From positions 1-60,169 of the forward strand of contig JAJZPH010000006.1 in NCBI GenBank assembly GCA_021811265.1: 60,169 bases of DNA, in the 5' to 3' direction. Made by a program: the position numbers and the translations under genes. Under the pieces are notes generated by a model. That model ran no database searches. It was given only the letters and a program-made list of their open reading frames with translations, and was not told the DNA's origin. The stretch is from a bacterium (GTDB lineage: Bacteria; Chlamydiota; Chlamydiia; Chlamydiales; SM23-39). Of this stretch, positions 34,701 through 41,294 are shown in pieces (position 1 is the first letter of the stretch; the number at the start of each line of letters is the position of its first letter).

Positions 34701-34880
34701 TATACTCAAAGAGCTTGGAAAATCAGTTTCTGGAGCGAAAGTCCTCGTGGTCGAAAGATAGTAATCTACCCATATTTTGTTAACACTGGGCAGCTTGCGA
34801 TCGTTGTGCATGCGCGAAAATTTGGATATCGTAAGTTATACAACGTTAACGACGTAGAGACAGCTTACGATGATTATTGA
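34701..34880. repeat. Degenerate long-form palindromic repeat (copy 7)
   Basis: TATACTCAAAGAGCTTGG matches the family arm, and GCGAAAGTCCTCGTGGTCG followed by AAGATAGTAATCTACCC matches the interior of the nested copy at 4026-4192. The right half has decayed. It fills most of the gap between the Ala-rich gene and rpmJ. Confidence 0.7.
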
Positions 34881-34906
34881 AAAGAAATCTCATTTTCCAG
34901 TATAAA
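34877..34906 (+). promoter_or_regulatory. Promoter of rpmJ-rpsN
   Basis: TTGAAA and TATAAA are separated by 18 bp, about 33 bp upstream of the rpmJ start. Confidence 0.55.
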
Positions 34907-34938
34907 GTCGTGTTTACATTTATACCTTAGGATAAAAA

Positions 34939-35076
34939 ATGAAAGTCAAATCTTCTGTAAAGGCCGACTTTTCCAAAGGCGATAAGATCGTCCGACGCAA
35001 AGGACGTGTTTACGTAATTAACAAAAAGGATCCCAACCGTAAGCAGAGACAAAAGGGACCTGGTCGAAAAAAGTGA
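34939..35076 (+). CDS. rpmJ: 50S ribosomal protein L36 (bL36), cysteine-free type
   Basis: A 45-residue basic protein starting '[20 protein letters not shown]' and ending in a Pro-Gly-Arg-Lys-Lys tail. It lacks the zinc-binding cysteines of the common L36 form and resembles the 45-residue chlamydial version closely. rpsN follows 6 bp later, as in Chlamydia. Confidence 0.95.
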   Translation: MKVKSSVKADFSKGDKIVRRKGRVYVINKKDPNRKQRQKGPGRKK

Positions 35077-35082
35077 GGAGCT

Positions 35083-35388
35083 ATGGCTAAAAAATCTTCC
35101 ATTGCAAGAGAAAAGAAACGCGCACTTATGTCGCAACTCAAGTGGGAAAAGAGGCAGGATCTTAAAAAAATCATTTTAGACATGAGCAAAAGCGACGAAG
35201 AGCGCATGAATGCTGTCTATCTGCTCAATAAGATGCCTAAAAACTCTTCTCCCGTAAGAAGAAGAAATCGATGCCTTATGACGGGAAGAAGCCGAGGATA
35301 TCTGCGCAAGTACAAACTTTCGCGCCTTTGCTTTAGAGAAATGGCTTCCCAAGGATTGATTCCAGGCGTTGTGAAAGCAAGCTGGTAG
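35083..35388 (+). CDS. rpsN: 30S ribosomal protein S14 (uS14)
   Basis: The 101-residue protein is the long, zinc-free S14 form. '[16 protein letters not shown]' opens it and the conserved core '[26 protein letters not shown]' lies near residues 63-88. GAGGAGCT upstream is a good Shine-Dalgarno. It forms a pair with rpmJ. Confidence 0.97.
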   Translation: MAKKSSIAREKKRALMSQLKWEKRQDLKKIILDMSKSDEERMNAVYLLNKMPKNSSPVRRRNRCLMTGRSRGYLRKYKLSRLCFREMASQGLIPGVVKASW

Positions 35389-35411
35389 GCATTTTTTTCA
35401 AACTACCCTGT

Positions 35412-35813
35412 TTAGCAGAGAAGTTCTTGTAGTTTTTTCCATTCCGCAAGGCTTTCGTTCCACACAAGGAAGGAAAGAGAAATAGTTCCATTTCGAATTT
35501 TTTCCTTTAATAGGTCATGGCTAATGGGACCGACCTGCTGGCTGTTTGCGTCTACGTAGTACCACACTTTTTCAGCATAGATAGATAGCGCATGCAAGGC
35601 AATGGGTTCATCTTTTTGCTTTTCTGGCCCTTGTTGTGCAAGGACCTTTTTTTGTTTGGACTGGTTCAAAATTTGCACTAAGAGAAAGGCGAGTCCAAAA
35701 ATTCCAAAGCAGAACCCAATGGCAAACCAGAGAAAAGGATTTTTTTGCTTTTTAAGAGCAAGATAAGAGCAGGATGCACCAAAAAGAGCAGAAGAAAGAA
35801 GTAATTGCAGCAT
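35412..35813 (-). CDS. Membrane protein with C-terminal GYF_2 (DUF4339) domain
   Basis: The 133-residue protein has two N-terminal hydrophobic helices (residues 1-19 and 26-48), a Lys/Gln linker, and from residue 85 a GYF_2-type domain: 'WYYVDANSQQVGPISHDLLKEKIRNG' ending in 'VWNESLAEWKKLQEL'. GYF_2 domains are thought to bind proline-rich peptides or partners at the membrane. The function is unknown. It converges on rpsN. Confidence 0.78.
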   Translation of the reverse strand: MLQLLLSSALFGASCSYLALKKQKNPFLWFAIGFCFGIFGLAFLLVQILNQSKQKKVLAQQGPEKQKDEPIALHALSIYAEKVWYYVDANSQQVGPISHDLLKEKIRNGTISLSFLVWNESLAEWKKLQELLC

Positions 35814-35957
35814 ATAGACTTTTTTAAAGGTTCTTTTCCATCCATTTTAGAATGTAGAGATAGATTCGTGGAAGAAAAAAATCGGAGCTATTTCTCTACT
35901 TTTTTCTTTAGGAGTAATGTTTATCTTAAAAATACTTAAGCCCTATGCTCTGTTCTT

Positions 35958-35986
35958 TTGCAAAAAACGCAATTCCGCTATATACT
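35958..35986 (+). promoter_or_regulatory. Promoter of the Asp23/AmaP-like pair
   Basis: TTGCAA and TATACT are separated by 17 bp, about 90 bp upstream of the ATG at 36077. The 263-bp gap before the gene holds nothing else recognisable. Confidence 0.55.
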
Positions 35987-36076
35987 AAAATCACTTAAAA
36001 ATTGGCTTCAAGTGTGCCGAAAGTGGGCCCCTTAGTTTGATTTTTAATAACTTTAGTTTGCAACAGGGAAATTTTT

Positions 36077-36544
36077 ATGATGCCCAAACTGCGCAAAGAT
36101 CCACTACAAGAGATGGACCAGCGGGAGCTAGAGCTTCCCGAAACTCTTTTTTCTAGGGATATTGAAAGCAGAGTTTTTCAATCGATTGTCCTACAATGCA
36201 TTGGGAAAATCGAGGGAGTTGCTCTTCTTGGAGGAACGCTGATAGACAACCTTCTGGGAAGAGAAGAGAGCATCAAGGGAATCTCGATTGAGCAGGATCT
36301 CAAACAGCATTCCGTTTCTATTGATGTCGAGGTAAATATTCTGTATGGAATGTCAATTCCCGAAAAGGCGGAAGAGATTCAAAATCGGATCGTAGAGGAA
36401 GTAAGCAGCTTGACAGGTTTGCATGTTTCTCGCGTCCATGTAATTTTTAGAGGATTGTTTCTGAACGGAGTGAATCAGATACCAGACACTGTAGAACCAG
36501 TGGAGGCAAAATCCGAATCCATCCCTTATGGCGATGGCTTTTAA
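36077..36544 (+). CDS. Asp23/Gls24-family envelope stress protein
   Basis: The 155-residue protein has the DUF322/Asp23 core: 'VFQSIVLQCIGKIEGVALLGG', 'GISIEQDLKQHSVSIDVEVNI', 'EIQNRIVEEVSSLTGLHVSRVHVIFRGLFL'. In Gram-positive bacteria Asp23 is tethered to the membrane by AmaP and responds to cell-envelope stress. The next gene, overlapping by one base, has an AmaP-like plan, so the pair probably works together. Chlamydiae lack a classical sacculus, so its role there is open. Confidence 0.85.
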   Translation: MMPKLRKDPLQEMDQRELELPETLFSRDIESRVFQSIVLQCIGKIEGVALLGGTLIDNLLGREESIKGISIEQDLKQHSVSIDVEVNILYGMSIPEKAEEIQNRIVEEVSSLTGLHVSRVHVIFRGLFLNGVNQIPDTVEPVEAKSESIPYGDGF

Positions 36545-37023
36545 TGAAAACGATTTCAAGTCTTTTTCACCTCTTCCTTGCTCTTTTCCTTTTGGCCATG
36601 GGGCTTCTCTTTTTTACCCTTCCTCTTTCGCAAAAACTCGCTTCCTTGTTTTTTTTACACCAGTCGCTCTTTTCGCTTTTAGGTCTGACCCTTCTTCTCT
36701 TTGGATTTTTTTTTCTCATGGGCGCTTCTTCGGCTTACTTTCATCCTTCTTTGACCCTAAAAGTAAGCTCTTATGAATTAAGCCTCAATTTAATCCAGGA
36801 ATCTCTCCAACGCTATTGTGAAAAACTGTTTCCACAGAAAAAAATGGAAATAGAGGTTTTTTTGAAAAGAAAACAGCGCTTGGAAATTGTGGTCCACCTA
36901 GAAATGCAACAGATACTTGCTGTCGAAGATCCTTTTCTTCAATCTCTCAAAAAGGAGATCAAGCAATATCTCTCTGGGCAGTTTGATTACCACCGCACTT
37001 TTTTTCTTACCATAGTTTCTTAA
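36544..37023 (+). CDS. AmaP-like membrane partner of the Asp23-family protein
   Basis: The 159-residue protein has two N-terminal hydrophobic helices ('LFHLFLALFLLAMGLLFF' and 'LFSLLGLTLLLFGFFFLM') followed by a cytoplasmic alpha/beta domain with 'LTLKVSSYELSLNLIQESLQ' and 'KMEIEVFLKRKQRLEIVVHLEM', the arrangement of the AmaP membrane anchor. Its start ATG overlaps the Asp23 stop by one base, so translation is coupled. The 3' end overlaps gene C of the AAA+ operon by 4 bp. The call rests on architecture and neighbour, not on strong motifs. Confidence 0.68.
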   Translation: MKTISSLFHLFLALFLLAMGLLFFTLPLSQKLASLFFLHQSLFSLLGLTLLLFGFFFLMGASSAYFHPSLTLKVSSYELSLNLIQESLQRYCEKLFPQKKMEIEVFLKRKQRLEIVVHLEMQQILAVEDPFLQSLKKEIKQYLSGQFDYHRTFFLTIVS

Positions 37024-38120
37024 GAGATGGCAAAACCATCGGCTTTTAAAAGTTGACCGATTTTGCCTAAAGTTAAGAGGGCATCGTTTAGATTTTTTCG
37101 ATTTTCTTTTCGCTCTTCTTCGGCCAATCCGTCTAGAAACAATATTCGATGCAAATCGTCAGAATGCAACAATAAGCTAAATTCCCGAAATGCCTGTTGC
37201 ACTTGTTGTCTTTCGGGGTTTGTTTTTGGATCGATTCCTAAAATCTCGAGAGCAGAGGGTAAATTCAATGACATCGAAGCTACGATAAGATTTCCCATTG
37301 CATCTTGTAATGCAGGACGAATCATGATTTCTCTAATATCTACTCCTAGCAGCAGAGCATCCATTCCAAGGGACAAAATCGTTCCGTATACAGGAATACA
37401 ACTAGCGGTTCCCGACACAATTTCTCCGCAACCTCTTAAAAATTGGCCTGACGAAAATCGATGAATGGCAAGAATAGTTCCTATAGCAAGGCCAAAGACA
37501 GGGATTTGTTTTGCAATCTCTTGCCCTGCTTCTTCCGCTGCTTTTTTTCCTATTTTTTCCACAACGACATTGCCAAATTTTTTTGCAATTTCCTCAGCAG
37601 CTTCTTTTGCTGCTATTTTTTCCAATTTTTTGAGAGCTAAGAGAAATAGTTTGGTTGCTGTTTTTGCAAAGTTTGTGCCTAAGGTGCAATAATTTCTGCG
37701 AGTTTGTTTCCTAAGAAGGCCAAATGCAACATTTTGCGTTCTCATGCACAAACGACCCCACTTTAATGTGAGTTGATCTGGAGCAGAAGTCAAAGCGACG
37801 TCGCTATCTGTTGGTGATGTAGGCGAAGTTTCTCTATGTCCTTGGCGATACGAAACCACCACGGAAAGTAGGTCAATTGCAATCGCAGCATAACGACCAT
37901 AAAAAGGGACAAACAGAGAAGCAACAGCTGCTGATTCGAAAAGTATTTGATGATCTAATTCACGATGGGCGATTAGATTCATTACTCGAAAAGGAAGATT
38001 AAAAGCAGCATTCCATCTAGAAGAGATGTTTCCTATTTCACACGTAGCGTTGATAGCACCATTGATAAGAGGTAATGTTATTTTACTTTTCGACCAGACG
38101 CTTTCCAAATACTGAAACAT
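37020..38120 (-). CDS. Gene C of the AAA+ operon: membrane protein with J-domain-like tail
   Basis: A 366-residue protein with no family I know as a whole. Residues 60-90 are hydrophobic, 150-205 form an Ala/Lys/Glu-rich helix, and 206-266 form a Gly-rich hydrophobic block ('IPVFGLAIGTILAIHRFSSG', then R-G-x-G-E, S-G, S-L-G-x-D, D-I-R-E) clearly homologous to residues 278-340 of gene A. From 287 a J-domain-like tail follows: 'ALEILGIDPKTNPERQQVQQ', 'AFREFSLLLHSDDL' and later 'NLNDALLTLGK'. The catalytic HPD has become HSD, so stimulation of an Hsp70 is doubtful. It lies 22 bp after the ATPase gene, last in the operon. Confidence 0.72.
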   Translation of the reverse strand: MFQYLESVWSKSKITLPLINGAINATCEIGNISSRWNAAFNLPFRVMNLIAHRELDHQILFESAAVASLFVPFYGRYAAIAIDLLSVVVSYRQGHRETSPTSPTDSDVALTSAPDQLTLKWGRLCMRTQNVAFGLLRKQTRRNYCTLGTNFAKTATKLFLLALKKLEKIAAKEAAEEIAKKFGNVVVEKIGKKAAEEAGQEIAKQIPVFGLAIGTILAIHRFSSGQFLRGCGEIVSGTASCIPVYGTILSLGMDALLLGVDIREIMIRPALQDAMGNLIVASMSLNLPSALEILGIDPKTNPERQQVQQAFREFSLLLHSDDLHRILFLDGLAEEERKENRKNLNDALLTLGKIGQLLKADGFAIS

Positions 38121-38142
38121 TATTTATCTCCTTTTTTAATGA

Positions 38143-39795
38143 TCAAACAAGACGAAACATGATATTGCCGATATCAGTATACTCTCCGATGTCTTCCAAA
38201 AAAGTAGAGAGTTTAATTATAAGAGATTCTCCATTACAAAGTAAAGTAAGTTTTTTGTTGCTCATGTTTCCAAAAGTTTTAGTCTCTTTATAGATAATTG
38301 AAGAAACTGTAAACTTAAAAAAGTCTTTAATGCTTCGTAAATTTACTCCTCGTTTATAAAGGTGCTTTTCTAAAACAGAAAGAACCTGAGCTTCATTTTC
38401 CAGACAAAATTCTCTACAACCAGAATCAGTTTTAAAAGTTTTCATATAAGCTTCAAGCTGAGTTCGAATGATAGACTGATAGCAATTTCCTCTGGGAATA
38501 GGCCCAAAAGGTATCACATATACTCGTCCTAATAATGGTTGAGAATAACTTCTTTCTGAAGGGTACAACCTATTCCACAGTTTAAAAGACTCACTTATTT
38601 GTTCTGGTGTCTGCCCTCGATTAAATTCTGCTAAAATCTCTTCATCAAATAAATTTGATGTGCAAGCAATAACACAATTTTTAAATTCGTATCTGTAATT
38701 TAAATTCTGATCTGGTTCAAACAAACCAGAAACAGTAATAGAAAAAGAGCAGTAGCCTTTTTCTAACAAAGTGAGTAAGGAATCTTTAAGGAGATAATGT
38801 GCTTTTTCAAATTCATCCAATAAAAGTACAATTTCTCTCACTTCATAACACAAATTAGATCCTATCTGAGAGGTTTTTTGAGGATTAAATTGATCCATCG
38901 CTTTAATAAAGCAGGGTTTATCGCCTGATCCTTTATAACCGGTTGTCGATCCAAAAAATTGAGTTATAGCATCTTCCTTAGAAAATTTTTCCATGTTAAA
39001 ACAAACAAAACGATTGTTCTTTAACGAACCACAAGCTAAAGCAAGCTCTGTTTTGCCAACTCCTGTAGGCCCTACAAGTAAAAAAACTTTATTATCACTC
39101 TGTGGAGAGACAAGAGCGGCAGCTACTCTTTCTTTTGCCCAATCTTGTCCAATTACATGCATGCTTAGCTCTTTAAGAACTCGATCGTAAGGACCTGATT
39201 CTGAACGAGAAACTCGATCTCGATCAACCATATGGGAAAGAAGTCGTTGAGAAATTTGAGGATAAAATCTTTGAAAGTTGTGAAAAGACGCAGTTTTAGT
39301 CTCATGAGACATCTCTTTCCATCTTTTGGGCAGTTCTTTAAAATAGGAAAAATCACTTTCAGTGCAATCCTTTTCGACTTGCTCAGGAGCTAAACCTAAG
39401 TGAATTAATACTGCGAAATCTTGGGGATTCTGTAAAACAGCAAGAATAGCATTGAGGCAGCTATTTCCCGATCTTTCATACATGACTCTGCGAAAACTTT
39501 GCCAGTCAGATAAGTGTGTTCGTGTAGAGAACCTGCTAACTTCAATAGGTTGCACAGCAGTACGAGTCATAGAAGCTACTTGTATCCGTTGAAAAAGCTC
39601 TGTTAATTCTGAGGTAAACAGCCTTTCGATGACAGTATTTTGCAAAAATAAGGGATCGCTGTTTTGGGAAGACTGTAATTTTAAGGTGATTATCCCTACC
39701 TCATTGACATCAATAGAAGCTTGTCCAAGAGGAAATTGTTTTGAAAAGATCTGAAATATTTCTAACGGGGTTTTTAACACGGAATAAACTGCCAT
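38143..39795 (-). CDS. Gene B of the AAA+ operon: ClpA/B-type AAA+ ATPase
   Basis: A 550-residue ATPase with one AAA+ module resembling the second ring of ClpB/ClpA. Residues 208-230 'KELSMHVIGQDWAKERVAAAL', Walker A 'GPTGVGKTE' (242-250), pore loop 'TGYKGSG' (285-291, usual GYVG), Walker B 'IVLLLDEFEKAH' (322-333), sensor 1 'TSN' (379-381) and an arginine-finger region 'LLGRVYVIPFGP' (421-432) are all present, so ATP hydrolysis and substrate threading look possible. The first 190 residues are unlike the Clp N-domain or first ring and may recruit substrates or partners A and C. There is no IGL/F loop, so a ClpP partnership is not indicated. It sits between A and C with 23- and 22-bp gaps. Confidence 0.82.
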   Translation of the reverse strand: MAVYSVLKTPLEIFQIFSKQFPLGQASIDVNEVGIITLKLQSSQNSDPLFLQNTVIERLFTSELTELFQRIQVASMTRTAVQPIEVSRFSTRTHLSDWQSFRRVMYERSGNSCLNAILAVLQNPQDFAVLIHLGLAPEQVEKDCTESDFSYFKELPKRWKEMSHETKTASFHNFQRFYPQISQRLLSHMVDRDRVSRSESGPYDRVLKELSMHVIGQDWAKERVAAALVSPQSDNKVFLLVGPTGVGKTELALACGSLKNNRFVCFNMEKFSKEDAITQFFGSTTGYKGSGDKPCFIKAMDQFNPQKTSQIGSNLCYEVREIVLLLDEFEKAHYLLKDSLLTLLEKGYCSFSITVSGLFEPDQNLNYRYEFKNCVIACTSNLFDEEILAEFNRGQTPEQISESFKLWNRLYPSERSYSQPLLGRVYVIPFGPIPRGNCYQSIIRTQLEAYMKTFKTDSGCREFCLENEAQVLSVLEKHLYKRGVNLRSIKDFFKFTVSSIIYKETKTFGNMSNKKLTLLCNGESLIIKLSTFLEDIGEYTDIGNIMFRLV

Positions 39796-39818
39796 AACTA
39801 ATCAACCCTTCTAAATGA

Positions 39819-41117
39819 TTAAGCCCAACTCTTGGATTGGTAAATTGTCTGTCTTGCATTATCTATTGCTCTAGCACCAATATCCATAATTACTTGCCAT
39901 TCTGGAGGAACAGCTCCTGTGCCAAAATGGTTTACATGTGTTAATGCAGTTAACCACCTATGCGCATCATCCACATCTATTCGATCTTCCGCAGGGTTTG
40001 GATTTGGAATGTTAATTCCTAAGATTTGATAAGCGCCTGGTAGATCAAATGAAACATTTTGAGGGGTAGGATCTGCAATGGCAGCAGGAGCCGAAGAAGA
40101 TTGTGCTGCTTCTGTAATATCCGCAGCCAACAAAACTACATCGAGCCCTAAAGAAATTCCTTGTCCCCAACCTGGAAAACAACCAATCACTCCGGAAGCA
40201 AATTCTCCAATACCTCTTACGTATTGATGATGGGAAAAACGCGCATAGGCCATACCTGCTCCCATAACAATACAAGCACCAGGAATGAGCTTTTTGAATC
40301 TTTTTGCTACTTGTTCTGTAGCTTCCTTACTTACCTTTTCTATAGCACCTTTACTTACTTGTAGTGCAGCTGATTGGGCGAATTCTTTTGCTGTTAATTC
40401 TGCAGCGTCCTTGGCGCTTTTTTGACACGTAGTTTTTAGTACTAACAAACCTCCTTTGATGAAAATTTTCCCACTATCTCCTACCATAATACGGGTAGTA
40501 GTAGTGTCTCGTTCTTGAATCAGACGATTCACAACTGCGATGATTCTATTTTGCAATGAGAGTAGTCGCTGTTGACACATTAAAGAATCTCTTTGTTGAG
40601 CTGCTTCAACAGAAGCTCTTTTATGTAATATGGCGTCTCTTACAAGTTCTGGATTCGCCACCAGAGGCCCGATGGCATGATCCCCAGCAGGACAAACGTC
40701 TCCGTTGCTTTGAACCCATACTTCGGTTAAATCTCTTTCCAACGTATGACCTTGAGGACATCGAATCGGTGTGGTAACAGGTGCTTCAGTAAAAAAGTCA
40801 CGATAGGCAGCAACTCCTTCTGCAAAATCTTCATGAATACTGACTGCTCTTCCATTAACTGTTAAATAGCGTTTACGTGAAATTTCATCTCTTAGAGATT
40901 CTATAGGAACAGTGTGAAAAGTCGCGCAGAGCATAGGATTATCTCTTAAGAAAGTCAGAATGCTTTCTACAGCTCGATTGAGTGCTTCAAACCCCGGATT
41001 GTGTAAGAGATATTTTGCAACAGCTCGGCTTCCGACATTTGCTATATCAACAGGTATGAATGCTGTATTTCCTCGGAGGGCACCGTCGTTAAAAGGCAAA
41101 ACAAAAACTCCAGTCAT
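39819..41117 (-). CDS. Gene A of the AAA+ operon: U-box-like, membrane block and J-like tail
   Basis: A 432-residue protein starting at ATG 41117 with AAGGAG upstream. Residues 117-163 resemble a U-box: 'TPIRCPQGHTLERD' followed by 'VWVQSNGDVCP' and 'PLVANPELVRDAIL', matching the U-box order D-P-V, G-H-T-x-x-R, W, C-P, P-N-x-x-L-x-x-x-I. Residues 178-275 are helical; 278-340 are the Gly-rich hydrophobic block shared with gene C. Residues 358-426 match a J-domain outline ('GAYQILGINIPNPNP', 'AHRWLTALTHVNH', 'ARAIDNARQTI'), but HPD is lost. I infer a membrane adaptor, possibly host-facing; ubiquitin-ligase activity is a hypothesis. Genes B and C follow closely. Confidence 0.74.
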   Translation of the reverse strand: MTGVFVLPFNDGALRGNTAFIPVDIANVGSRAVAKYLLHNPGFEALNRAVESILTFLRDNPMLCATFHTVPIESLRDEISRKRYLTVNGRAVSIHEDFAEGVAAYRDFFTEAPVTTPIRCPQGHTLERDLTEVWVQSNGDVCPAGDHAIGPLVANPELVRDAILHKRASVEAAQQRDSLMCQQRLLSLQNRIIAVVNRLIQERDTTTTRIMVGDSGKIFIKGGLLVLKTTCQKSAKDAAELTAKEFAQSAALQVSKGAIEKVSKEATEQVAKRFKKLIPGACIVMGAGMAYARFSHHQYVRGIGEFASGVIGCFPGWGQGISLGLDVVLLAADITEAAQSSSAPAAIADPTPQNVSFDLPGAYQILGINIPNPNPAEDRIDVDDAHRWLTALTHVNHFGTGAVPPEWQVIMDIGARAIDNARQTIYQSKSWA

Positions 41118-41130
41118 TTTTGACTCCTTG

Positions 41131-41178
41131 ATTGTTAAAATCAAAAAAAAATTTAACAATTTAAAAAAATTTGTGCAA
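41131..41178 (-). promoter_or_regulatory. Promoter and overlapping operator-like palindrome of the AAA+ operon
   Basis: On the minus strand TTGCAC (41173-41178) and TTAAAT (41151-41156) are 16 bp apart. A palindrome ATTGTTAAA-N12-TTTAACAAT spans 41131-41160 and covers the -10 box and the likely start site, so a repressor or a 5' hairpin could control this operon. Confidence 0.5.
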
Positions 41179-41294
41179 TAAGAATTGTACGGTTCTTATG
41201 AATGAATCTTTGAGGATGTAAGTTTTTCAAAGGGATTTTTTTGACAAATGAACTTTTAGAGAACCAAAAAAATAACTTCTTGGAATAGGGCCCT

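Noticed and set aside
36528-36776. Alternative frame across the Asp23/AmaP junction
   Set aside because: It overlaps two genes in another frame and lacks start signals.
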